Below, piece after piece: positions 1-8,963 of a stretch of DNA of 64,000 nt (within the stretch, counting starts at the first letter, position 1; every line of letters starts with the position of its first letter). The stretch is from Ailurus styani (lineage: Eukaryota > Chordata > Mammalia > Carnivora > Ailuridae): positions 2,566,469 through 2,630,468 of the forward strand of contig LNAC01000102.1 in assembly GCA_002007465.1 (NCBI GenBank), written 5' to 3'. A model generated the notes under the pieces. The model searched no databases, had not been told where the DNA came from, and saw only the letters and a program-made list of their open reading frames with translations. A program made the translations under genes and the position numbers.

Positions 1-224
1 AAGAAACAGAAACATCAATAATCCCTAGGCCAGCACCCATTTAAATACACAGGAGAAAATTATTAGCTCTGTGTTCAATTCAGTAGTTCAAGAAACATTT
101 ATGTTAGGTACCAAGTATAAAAAAAAGCTTTTCTCCTCAATGACCTTGTTGTCTAGTAAGGGAACCAAATTTTACCATTAAGACAATATAACTATCAAAC
201 TGAACATCCCCTCTATGCCAGGTA

Positions 225-400
225 ATCATGGCTACCTCATCGAATTAATCCTCACAAAATCCTAATGGGCCAAGTACTGTTTTTAATCCTTATTTTACAA
301 TGAGGAAACTAAAATTTAAATTGGTTATTCATCCAAGGACATTCAGTTTGTACGTGGGTAACTAAAACTCCTACACCACCCTGTCTTACACCAAAGTGAG
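225..400 (-). repeat. MIR-like SINE fragment
   Basis: A decayed copy of the reverse complement of a mammalian MIR: 'cctcacaaaatcctaatggg' followed by 'tttacaatgaggaaactaaa' and a degenerate equivalent of the 'caaggtcacacagc' block. Only the order of these words supports the call. It is ancient, so the ends are approximate. Confidence 0.55.
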
Positions 401-1997
401 TAAACTTAATCCTTCATTCTAGCACATCCAGGAATCCAGCCATGTCCCTCTTTGGCTGCTACCTTTAATTCTAGTCTAGAATTAAATTCTACCTTTAATT
501 TAATCCTTAGAGCATTCTGTCCACGAATGCCTTAACATTCTTAGTGGTATCTGGGACAGCTAATTCTACAAGTCTTTTGTGTCTTTTAACCATTCATCAG
601 TCTTTTTGGAGCCAGGTCTCTCAGTTAGACTTCTACCTGATACCTTTAACACCTGCTTTAATTATGTTTCCATATTTGTCATCACTTACTATTCTATGGC
701 ACATGTTTTTCTCAAATTGATCTAATACCCTAACATAATTTTCATCAGATTATGATCTCATGGTCATTAGAATTAACATTATATTACAGAATCCTTCCTA
801 TCATTTATTGTCAATAATTCAAGTACTGTTAACACAAAGTTAGTAATTTGTACTGTTATTTTTATAATTATTAGCATAGTCCAAGTAACTCCTTACAGCA
901 TTTCCCTACCTTTGTCAAAATGGTTTGTATGTGCTTTAAGGAAGAGCATAATCCATAAAATTCTCCAAGTGTTTAAGACCATTAAACTACATCAAATTCA
1001 TGAAAAAAAATAAGCAGTGTTACATTTTTAAAGTACTTAATTTTGTATTTTATAGTATAGAATTATAGAAAAGTGGAAAGATTAAGAATACGGCTGAGGA
1101 AAGGAAGCTTTTACACCTATGAATTACATCTGTTTAACATACCTAAAATCACATACTGTAAAAATAATTATTCCCCAAATTAAAATATGTTACTTTACTT
1201 AAATACTTGTATTCAAGAAGAATTTTAAAAATATTTTACAGGAAATTTACATTTTGAATTTACAGAGAATGTTAGACTTTTAGAGGAAATATGTCCCCCA
1301 AAAATCTATGTTGTAAAGTTAGTAATTCTTTTTCATATGAATATTGATTCCTAATTTACATTATTGTAAACTCAGTTTTTAGCATTTTTTTGTTTTCTCA
1401 GAGCAGTACTTTAGTGAATATCAGTGATTTTTTTATTGAAAGGGTTCACGATTTTACTATCTGAATTGTTGAAAGATATAAGAAACAAATTAGATTAATC
1501 TACCAGAATTATAAATACCACAGAATGTATTTTAGGTCTATTAGGGGGAAAATGATGCTTTATGAAAATATGAGATAAAAGAGAAGCTTGGGCTAATCCT
1601 GGAAATCAATTAGGCATGTTACCAATTTGGAAAAGGGGCTTTAGAGGCACATCTAAGTAAGCCTTCCATGGAAATGAAAGAAAGCTTGCAGAAGGGCAGA
1701 CTGCTCTGTTACCATTGAATTTACTGTGACTTCCTGAAAGACTAGATGACACGCTCGCAAAGAAAGTTAAGGCAAAATAGGTGCTATGGAAAAGATGCAC
1801 ATTTAAAGCATTAATTGTAAATGAGAAAAATATAAGAATTAGGCAGAAATATCCAAACTTAAATGCTGGTAGGTCCAACCATTAAAAATGCAAAGGTGAT
1901 TTAATAATGGGAAAAACTTAAAGTGACAATATTTTGGCCTTATTTAATAATACAAACATTAATCTGTGTAAAACAGTTCAGAAACTGTTAAACTGTT
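401..1997. other. Stretch without a supported gene
   Basis: AT-rich sequence with no convincing exon. An acceptor-like tract (ttttttgttttctcag) ends at about 1401, but one downstream frame meets a stop quickly and no good donor pairs with the open frame. I see no recognisable repeat here; ancient decayed elements cannot be excluded. Confidence 0.5.
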
Positions 1998-2012
1998 AAA
2001 GAAAGGAACATT

Positions 2013-2210
2013 GGGCACCTGGGTGGCTCAGTGGGTGATGATCATGATGAAGATCAGGTCATGATCTCAGGGTCCTGGGATCGAGGCCTGCGTCAGGCTC
2101 CCCGCTTGGCGGAGAGCCTGCTTCCTCCTCTCTCTGCCTACTTGTGATTTCTCTCTGTGTCAAAGAAATAAATAAAATTTAAAAAAAAAGAATTACGCTA
2201 AATTTAAAAA
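2013..2210 (+). mobile_element. CAN-SINE (tRNA-derived), perfect TSD
   Basis: The head GGGCACCTGGGTGGCTCAG, the middle TGATCTCAGGGTCCTGGGATCGAGG and the tail AATAAAATTT(A)n define a carnivoran tRNA-derived SINE. A perfect 15-bp target-site duplication (AAAGAAAGGAACATT) lies at 1998-2012 and 2211-2225. The region after the B box is odd: a GATGATCATGATGAAGATC stretch replaces the usual TTAAGCCTCTGCCTTCGGC, so this copy has a local rearrangement. Confidence 0.95.
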
Positions 2211-2486
2211 AAAGAAAGGAACATTAAGATTATTTGAAAAAAAGAAATACTTATATTCTGGGGGGAAAAAAAACAAGGTAGTGGCAAGTCTCCTAGAGGA
2301 AGAATGTGAAACTGACTACATAGATATTACAATAAGACATATAAACTGCCTACGGAGTCAGGAAGATAGGTATTAAAAACACTGAGAAAAAGACCATATC
2401 TTATATTGTTTTATCTAGCAGTACATCTGTTTTATCCTCAGTTGAAATAAACTTGCCTTTTTTTTTTTTTTTTTTACATTAATAGA

Positions 2487-2926
2487 AGACGTAGAGTAGA
2501 GTATAGTGATTATGAGCATGGGCGGTTTGAACTGAGACTGCCTGGTTTGGTTCTTAGTAGTTTGCCTCTTAGTAGCAAGTGGCCCAGGGTAAATTTGCTT
2601 GGTTTTTAAGATCTCAATTTCTTGGGGTGCCTGGGTGGCTCAGTTGGTTAAGGGTCTGCCTTCGGCTCAGGTCATGATCCCGGGGTCCTGGGATTGAGCC
2701 CTGCATCAGGCTCCCTGCTCAGTGGGAAGTGTGTTTCTCTCCCCACCCCCATCCCCGCTTCTGTTCCCTCTCTCGCCGTGTCTCTCTGTCAAATAAATAA
2801 ATAAAATCTTTTAAAAAATCTCAGTTTCTTAATCTATAAAATGGAGATGATGATAGTTGTACTCATATTAAATGATATAATTCTTACACAGCACCTCAGT
2901 TCCTAGCACACTAGCACCTACTGTTT
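2487..2926 (+). repeat. MIR SINE, split by a CAN-SINE
   Basis: The MIR reads on the + strand: 'tatagtgattatgagcatggg', 'gactgcctgg', then after the inserted SINE 'tttcttaatctataaaatggagatgatgatag' and 'cacctcagttcctagcac'. This is the canonical MIR order, with the inserted CAN-SINE at 2624-2817 dividing it. The right half recurs after the N at 2927. Confidence 0.8.
2624..2817 (+). mobile_element. CAN-SINE inside MIR
   Basis: Full-length copy: GGGGTGCCTGGGTGGCTCAG head, CCCCACCCCCATCCCCGC middle, AAATAAATAAATAAAATCTTTT tail. The TSD ATCTCA(A/G)TTTCTT lies at 2611-2623 and 2818-2830 within the MIR. The 3' half is repeated after the N at 2927. Confidence 0.93.
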
Positions 2927-3128
2927 NAAGCGTGTTTCTCTCCCCACCCCCATCCCCGCTTCTGTTCCCTCTCTCGCTGTGTCTCTCTGTCAAATAAATA
3001 AATAAAATCTTTTAAAAAAATCTCAATTTCTTAATCTATAAAATGGAGATGATGATAGTTGTACTAATATTAAATGATATAATTCTTACACAGCACCTCA
3101 GTTCCTAGCACACTAGCACCTACTGTTT
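2727..3128. repeat. Near-identical 200-bp direct duplication around a single N
   Basis: Positions 2727-2926 (SINE 3' half plus MIR 3' half) recur at 2928-3128 with about five differences, including one extra A in the poly(A). The single N at 2927 is the exact boundary between the copies, and the second copy begins in mid-SINE. This is what two overlapping contig ends that were placed side by side would look like, so it is probably an assembly artefact rather than a genomic tandem repeat. Confidence 0.85.
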
Positions 3129-3582
3129 TAAATAAATATTAGCTATTATTATCACTTCAATTTCTACTTTCCTCGCATAGTGATTTTTTTAGCAGCTCCA
3201 AACATAAAAATAGATAGATTCACACTGCAGTGTTTTCTGTGCTAATTAGCAAATGACTACAGATAACTGCTATCCATAGGAAAATCCTCAATTCCTCTTA
3301 TCCTCAGTAACAAGAATTCATAAGTAAATTTGGATCTCCCAAAGGAACACAATTTTTCCAGTAAACTTTTCCCAACTACTTGCCTATGCATTGTGCCTTC
3401 AGAATCACATAGAAAACTATTGCCTTTGAGCACATCTCTCCCAAATAGAGTTTATTATAGAAAGATACGGTAGAAATTGAAAAAATATCACAAACACCCC
3501 AAATAAACTTCTTTCTTGTGTCCGCAAAATATAAATTTTAAAGAGCTCTGTTATGATTATCTAAAATCCAGTTTTTATTCAG
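3129..3582. other. Stretch without a supported gene
   Basis: AT-rich sequence with no repeat I can name. If the exon candidate at 3583 is real, this is intronic sequence of the same gene. Confidence 0.4.
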
Positions 3583-3716
3583 AGAGAATTTTGGATAACG
3601 AGCAATATCAAGTTTTTATGACGGATAGCCCAAGAGAAGAGGAAGAAAAGATTCTATACAATTATTATGTGTTGAAGACAAATTATACATATTATTTTCT
3701 ACTTCATTGTCTGTTT
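3583..3716 (+). CDS. Possible upstream internal exon of the unidentified gene
   Basis: A good acceptor (branch-like ttatgattat, then gtttttattcag) precedes an open frame whose translation looks like real protein: acidic and hydrophilic, containing DNEQYQVFMTDSPREEEEK followed by an aromatic ILYNYY segment. The frame stays open to about 3773. The donor is the weak point: GTGTTG at 3669 and GTTAAG at 3717 are both phase 0, as the next acceptor (5918) requires, but neither is strong, so the end is uncertain. Peptide character past about 3678 becomes hydrophobic and less convincing. I cannot name the family. Alternatives are a decayed exon or a chance open frame. Confidence 0.3.
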
Positions 3717-3794
3717 GTTAAGAATTTATTTGGGTACAAACTTCAACCAAGGCTGTTTAAGCTGCAAATCTGAAGTACGAATACAATCGCAAGT

Positions 3795-3985
3795 AACAAC
3801 AATAGCTATTGTTTATTGATGCCTTATTCTTTGCTAAGGACCTCACATACCTCTTCTCAATAACTCTATGAAATAGGTATTCTTATTTTATTTGCTCTCC
3901 ATTAACAACTTGCAGAAGTTAAGTAGCGTACCCAAAGTCACCTAGGCATTCAAGGGTCCAACCCATTTCTGACACCCCTTTACTT
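3795..3985 (-). repeat. MIR SINE fragment
   Basis: Reverse-complement MIR order: 'cctcacatacctcttctcaataactctatgaaataggtattcttattt', then 'ttgcagaagttaagtagcgtacccaaagtcacctagg', then 'caacccatttctgacacc'. Ancient and without a TSD. Confidence 0.75.
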
Positions 3986-4073
3986 CTCTGAGTAGATACT
4001 TTCTGGCTTCAGATTTATTTCTTTAGGGAATAAAGCAGAAGCAAATGCCCCTCCATCTATCTCCCCCACCCCC

Positions 4074-4118
<45 letters not shown>
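4074..4118. repeat. (CA)n microsatellite
   Basis: About 22 uninterrupted AC units. A dinucleotide of this length is likely polymorphic. Confidence 0.97.
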
Positions 4119-4120
<2 letters not shown>

Positions 4121-4404
4121 ATACCCTGAGATTAGGTGACTTTTGAAACTAACTGTACCCTAAAACCATATCCCTATATATTTTAGTAGTTGGACCACAT
4201 TCATTTATATGCCCTCTTCTAAATGATCTTATGTAAAGACTTTTTCATTTGATTCTAGTAGTATTGCTTTATTACAGTGGAAAGAATTTGCATCAGAAAT
4301 GGCAACAGATGTTTTCTTCATTTACATTATACAAAGCAATAAACATATGTTGCTCTGGTTGCTAACTTGGAGCCAGAAACATGCAGTTTCTATTTTCACT
4401 GTTG

Positions 4405-4595
4405 AAGAGTCTGTGATATCCTGGAAAAGACATTGGATTTAGGGTCAGAGCACCTGGGATTCAATCTATATTCTGCCATTTATTGCACTGTGACCCAGGG
4501 AAAATCACTTTATCTCTCTGCAAAATAAAAGATTTGGGCAAGATGACCTCAGAAATTTCTCTCTGCCCTGAAATTCTAATTGCACCTCAGACCAT
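4405..4595 (+). repeat. MIR-family SINE fragment
   Basis: The sequence follows the MIR/MIR3 layout: 'ggatttagggtcagagcacctgggattcaat', 'ctgccatttattgcactgtgaccc', 'aaaatcactttatctctctgc', then a 'gatgacctcagaaatttctctctgccctgaaattct' tail. Decayed, so subfamily is not assigned. Confidence 0.7.
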
Positions 4596-4682
4596 ATTAC
4601 TAATTTTCAATCTGCTTCAAATTTCTGAAGTTGTCACTTTATCCTTCTGCATAGCCTCTACATTTCCCATTTTTCTTTTTCT

Positions 4683-4884
4683 TTTTTTTTTTTTAAGATT
4701 TTATTTATTTATTTGACAGAGAGAGAGAGAGAGATCACAAGTAGGCAGAGAGGCAGGCAGAGAGAGGGGGAAGCAGGTTCCCAGTTGAGCAGAGAGCCCG
4801 ATGCGGGGCTCAATCCTAGGACCCTGAGATCATGACCTGAGCTGAAGACAGAGGCTTTAACCCATTGAGTCACTCAGACACCCC
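4683..4884 (-). mobile_element. CAN-SINE
   Basis: Reads as the reverse complement: TTTTTTAAGATTTTATTTATTTATTTGACAGAGAGAG, CACAAGTAGGCAGAGAGGCAGG, then GAGTCACTCAGACACCCC. Several changes in the tRNA-like end (CACTCAGACACC rather than CACCCAGGCGCC) mark it as moderately old. Confidence 0.92.
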
Positions 4885-5104
4885 TCCCACTATTTTTCTA
4901 GGAAAAAAATTTCCACATTCCCTGTTTAGTAAGTCACATATGACCTTATTACAAGAAAAATTGATAAATACATAATGTTAAATGTGAATAGAATTTAATA
5001 ATTTATTACTGATCTTGAAGTGTTCTGGTATACTACTTCTAAGAATCAGGCTGCCTTAGTTGTTCCTGGAGTATATAACATAAAACGGTTGTCCCTTGGG
5101 GCCT

Positions 5105-5300
5105 CAGAGAGACTGAAAACCCTGTGTTCAGTTCTTGATGACCCATACTGGAAAACTGAACACTTATGAAGTGCCATGCAAAACACTGGGCAAACGATGA
5201 AGGAATTGCCATTGAGGAACTCACAATCTCTCGGTGAACACAGTTAACAAGCATCACAGTGTAGCACGTGTTTAGTGGGGCCAACACTAAGGGCCATGGG
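5105..5300 (+). repeat. Possible L2/MIR-related ancient repeat
   Basis: Words resembling the '...tactatgtgccaggcactgtgctaagc...ggagctcacaatct' block found in old LINE-2-type repeats: 'cacttatgaagtgccatgcaaaacactgggc' and 'gaggaactcacaatctc'. Too decayed for a firm call. Confidence 0.35.
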
Positions 5301-5917
5301 AAGCATGACAATGAACACCAAGCTTATTTGGGGGGAGGAGTTTTTAGTGCCTTTTTAGAAGCGACAATGTCAAAAATGAATTCTGATAAGACAAGTTATG
5401 CCAAGGAAAGATAAACAGGGGAGAAAGTGGGAGAAAATACCCAGTACCAGATCCTAGGCCTCATGGTGTTGGGTGTACCTGGTTTCGTGTCAAAGTGTAT
5501 CCACTGGTAATTTTAAAATTTACTCTCTTTGACACAAACAAAAAAAAAAGCCCAACACTTCCCAATTCATATCCCTAATATATGTTATTAAAATAAACTG
5601 AGCTACGCTGGTGGATTAATAACATCTGAATGTTCACTTTCTTACCTACTAGTTAGTTCCCTGCTAGAAAAGTTGTCTCCAATTATTTATTGTGAAAAGG
5701 TCTTTGGGCACTTGTATGCTCATCAGAAATTATAGTATTCTTATTTATTCTAATTCTTACCTGTCCTTTCAAGATGTTCTCCTTAGGCTGAAAATCAGTA
5801 GCTTTTGTTTCTGAATAATAATTCATTTTAAGAGTTAAAACTGAAGGTCTTATACTGTATCTTGAGATAACTAAAGCTGTTTGTCCTCAATGATTTCACT
5901 ATTTGATTATCTTTTAG

Positions 5918-5998
5918 AAATGCTATCCTATTGAGGATTGCTTTTTATGCCATCTAATGCCTCATCCAGATAAACAAATTTTAAAATCCCAGCTGGAG
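5918..5998 (+). CDS. Penultimate coding exon of an unidentified gene
   Basis: A pyrimidine-rich acceptor (atttgattatcttttag) and a near-perfect donor (GAG|GTGAGT at 5999) bound 81 nt, which is 27 codons with phase 0 at both ends. One frame is open through the exon; it contains IEDCFLCHLMPHPDKQ and ends in KSQLE. Cysteines at exon residues 2, 7 and 10 give a C-x4-C-x2-C-H arrangement, suggestive but not enough to call metal binding. The phase matches the terminal exon at 8428, where the same frame stays open to a stop. Two matched splice sites, matched phase and compatible composition make this a real exon much more likely than chance. I do not recognise the protein. Confidence 0.65.
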
Positions 5999-6894
5999 GT
6001 GAGTGTTTGCCTGCATGGTAAACTCATCAGAAGCTTATTGTCTTCATCCTTTTTTTGCTCTTGCTTTTAAATCCATCTTCAAGCAAATACTCTCCTTTTG
6101 TTTGTTTTTCGGTTTGATAGGGCATATTAATGGAACAGATGCAGCAACAATGTGAAAACCTATTTGAAAGAACTAAAACTTCATTTACAAATTGTTCCTG
6201 TCCTAACACTCCATAGAGTTACTAAGTCTCCGTGCATTATTAAAAGAAGGCTCTGACATCCACAATGATCTTTTCCAGTTTTGAGTGGCATGGTGTATTG
6301 GCCTTGGCTGTGAGCCCTGTGCACAGCTTTACTTCAGCATCTCTATAGAGGAGAGGAATAAGAAACAGGAAAATGTTCGTTGAAATATTTATGCATGTGT
6401 TTCAGACTTAAGGAGTAAGAATATTCTGGAAACTACTTTTAAAATCAAATCTGTGCAAGTATTAATATTTTAATGTGTTGCTCCAAATAGGTGTTCTCTT
6501 CTTTTAAAACATCTAATTTCCATTTGAAATATTATGATGAAGTAAATGTAGTGAGTCCTGATAAAAAGTAAAAAAGTAACTCAGTTTTTTAATCAATAAT
6601 AATAAGAAATAGCCGTGGAGGTTGAAGAGGCTGGTAAGTTGTGATATTAAGAAGTAGTTTATTCTTTTGTTGATTATATTAACTCTTGTCCAGATGTCTT
6701 TAGAATATGAGTAATAAGACAGACATGGTTTGTAAGAGCATTAAGGGAAGTATGGAAAACCCTTTTTTGAAATCCAATCCTGCTTTAAGCTCCAGGCACA
6801 TGTATCTTCCACCCAATTAATTACTTACTGCCCCTCCCAACTGAGTTAAGAGTTTCAAAAGTACTGAAGCCTTCAGCATTGTAATAAACCTGCA

Positions 6895-7110
6895 AATTCT
6901 AGAGTCAGACAACTTCAACACAAATGCCTCCATTGCCACTCACTGGCTAGGCCATCTTGGAAAATTTAACCTCTCCAAGGCCTTTCATATCTATAAAATA
7001 AAGTGCTAATAAGGTTATTGTGAAAGTTATGAAGATAATTCACTTAAAGCATATATCAAGGAGTCTGGCACACAGAAAATGTCCAGTATGTTAACTACCA
7101 TTAACAGATA
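6895..7110 (+). repeat. MIR SINE
   Basis: Canonical MIR order on the + strand: 'aattctagagtcagacaact', 'attgccactcactggctaggccatcttgg', 'aacctctccaaggcc', 'atctataaaataaagtgctaataaggttattgtgaaagttatgaagataattcacttaaagc', and 'ggcacacagaaaatg'. It is intronic if the gene model holds. Confidence 0.8.
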
Positions 7111-8056
7111 AATAAGACATATTAATATTCCTACTACACTCAAGACTCCTACAGTGATTGTGGTGCTTGTCCATTAAAGACATCGGTAATATGGAAATAT
7201 GTCAGGGTGAATGTATGCACATTAGTGGGGAAAGTAGGTAATATCTTAATTTTAGACCATCTATGACTCTATATTCAACCTTTTTTCTGGACAATACATT
7301 GGATTGTGATTTTTGTTTACCATGTCTACAAGCTTAACTTATTTTAGAATTTTGGATCTGAACTATTATTTCTAAATTTAGGACAGAACAACAAAAGAGA
7401 AAATTAGGTACAAGCATTTTGTACTTCGAAAATTATTGCCAGAAGCATATTAAAATTATGAACAGAAAAATTGCTACATTAAAAATTCATAACACATTAA
7501 GGTTTTATATCGGCTAAGTAGCTAATTAATTTACTGACTCAATCTAATAGTACAGATTGTTAAATATGAAATATGATTAAATAGTCATGTTTTAACATCA
7601 AATTTGATAAGCTATAATTTTTTCATTTGCTTTGAGCTGTAAATTAAGACAAAATATAAATAAATAGTCAAAGAAAAATATTTCCATTATAGTGTAGAGA
7701 AGACAAGTATGGTTTAGGGTAGTGTCTTGTATACTATAGGTGGTTAGTAAATATTTGCTAAACTAAACTGAAATACATAGAACGAGGTTCAGAATAACTA
7801 GAGATGATTGAAGAAGAGTTAAGAGTAAAGATGATGTCTTCTTTAAGGGTGAGAGGCTATTTGGGGAAGTTTTAAAACTGGATCCATATTAACCCCTGTC
7901 TTGTCAAGAGCATTTTGTGATCTGTGATCAGGCATTATTATAAACATGTTACAAATTCTAATAAATTTAATAATCAAGTAGCAGATAGGCTTCTTTTTTT
8001 ATGTGAGTTTCCATTCCCAACATATGTTCATACTGGCCTATCAAAAGAAAGCTTAC

Positions 8057-8057
<1 letters not shown>

Positions 8058-8090
<33 letters not shown>
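8058..8090. repeat. 33-bp poly(A) homopolymer
   Basis: An uninterrupted run of 33 A with no recognisable retroposon body directly upstream. The flanking CTTACC and CTTTATAG give no clear TSD. Either the tail of a very short or unknown insertion, or a simple expanded homopolymer; its length may be a sequencing artefact. Confidence 0.9.
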
Positions 8091-8092
<2 letters not shown>

Positions 8093-8427
8093 TTATAGAA
8101 AATGCACTTTCTTCACACAATATTCACTCTTCAAAATAAGAATCTAAGCAAAAGAATGCATTTCTGTTTGAATCAATTCTATTTGGCTCTTTGGCAGCCT
8201 TGTTACAGTAAAAGTGAAAAGACTCACACAAAGTTATTCATTACATTTAGGAAAGAAAGCCCAGGATACAAGGGAAAAATCATTCAGAAAGTATTAACCT
8301 TAGGATACATTTTCTGGGAGAAATAAACAAAATTCCTGAGATAATTTAATATTCCTGAATTTTTAATAATAAATGGTTTGGATAATGATTTTATCTAAAT
8401 TTTTTTGAATTTTTTTTTTCTTTTCAG

Positions 8428-8586
8428 AGTAGAACATACTATTACCACCAGCTCAGCTCCAGGAAAGATGAAGGAGAATCAAATCTGCTCGATGTAGCAA
8501 AGGCCTTGAATATAGTTACCAAAAAGTCTCCGTACTTTGTAGGGAATCTGACTACTTTTGAGCAGGAGAAGAAAAGAGAAACTTGA
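8428..8586 (+). CDS. Terminal coding exon of an unidentified gene
   Basis: A strong acceptor (a long T tract, then CTTTTCAG) is followed by 52 codons and TGA in the frame predicted by the upstream phase-0 junction. The predicted C-terminus begins SRTYYYHQLSSRKDEGE, runs through LLDVAKALNIVTKKSPYFVG and ends NLTTFEQEKKRET. It is hydrophilic with a short amphipathic helix-like LLDVAKALNIV stretch and a basic/acidic tail; no signal peptide or membrane segment is seen. An ATTAAA signal follows 17 nt after the stop. Together with the exon at 5918 this gives the last 79 residues. The N-terminal part lies to the left, partly or wholly outside the window. I cannot assign a family from memory. Confidence 0.65.
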   Translation, partial: SRTYYYHQLSSRKDEGESNLLDVAKALNIVTKKSPYFVGNLTTFEQEKKRET

Positions 8587-8602
8587 AAGTGAAAAGAAAT
8601 AC

Positions 8603-8608
8603 ATTAAA
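8603..8608 (+). promoter_or_regulatory. Candidate poly(A) signal ATTAAA
   Basis: ATTAAA, the commonest variant of AATAAA, begins 17 nt after the TGA. T-rich and TG-rich sequence follows (gatttttctgctggcaagtgtta), as expected of a downstream element. If used, the 3' UTR would be only about 40 nt; a longer UTR remains possible. Confidence 0.4.
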
Positions 8609-8756
8609 ATTTTGAATTAGGTCATATGATTTTTCTGCTGGCAAGTGTTACCTGTCTCCTCATAAAAGAAATATATTTGATTTGTTACAATATCAGCACA
8701 TATGTCTATTATCTTTTTACCAAAGATACACCTAGGTGTAAGCAGCTCATAGTATT

Positions 8757-8950
8757 TTTTTTTTAAGATTTTATTTATTTATTTGACACAGATCACAAGT
8801 AGGCAGAGAGGCAGGCAGAGAGACAGGGAGAGGAGGAAGCAGGCTCCCTGCTGAGCAGAGAGCCCGATGCGGGCTTCGATCCCAGGACGCTGAGATCATG
8901 ACCTGAGCCGAAAGCAGAGGCTTTAACCCACTGAGCCGCCCAGGTGCCCC
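8757..8950 (-). mobile_element. CAN-SINE with perfect TSD
   Basis: Reverse-complement copy with CACAAGTAGGCAGAGAGGCAGGCAGAGAG, CCCGATGCGGGCTTCGATCCCAGGACGCTGAGATCATGACC and GCCGCCCAGGTGCCCC. The TSD AGCTCATAGTATT lies at 8744-8756 and 8951-8963. It landed about 150 bp after the predicted poly(A) site of the unidentified gene. Young-looking copy. Confidence 0.95.
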
Positions 8951-8963
8951 AGCTCATAGTATT

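Larger units (their letters stand above)
5999..8427 (+). other. Intron of the unidentified gene
   Basis: The 2,429-bp interval between the two coding exons starts GTGAGT and ends in a long pyrimidine tract plus TTTTCAG. It contains a MIR on the + strand and a 33-A homopolymer. No other in-phase exon was found inside it. Confidence 0.6.

Noticed and set aside
1381..1500. Acceptor-like ttttttgttttctcag ending near 1401
   Set aside because: No paired donor and short open frames; also similar lone acceptor-like tracts at about 35438 and 59426. T-rich DNA gives many of these.
3583..3680. Impression that this peptide resembles an N-terminal segment of axonemal dynein heavy chains
   Set aside because: I could not recall a matching sequence and the resemblance rests on a few aromatic and acidic residues; not used as a call.
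4074..4118. Repeated array considered for CRISPR-like or satellite structure
   Set aside because: It is a plain dinucleotide microsatellite; nothing in the window has repeat-spacer architecture.
7924..8139. 71-codon + frame at the A33 run
   Set aside because: A long lysine run from poly(A) explains the open frame; no conserved peptide around it.
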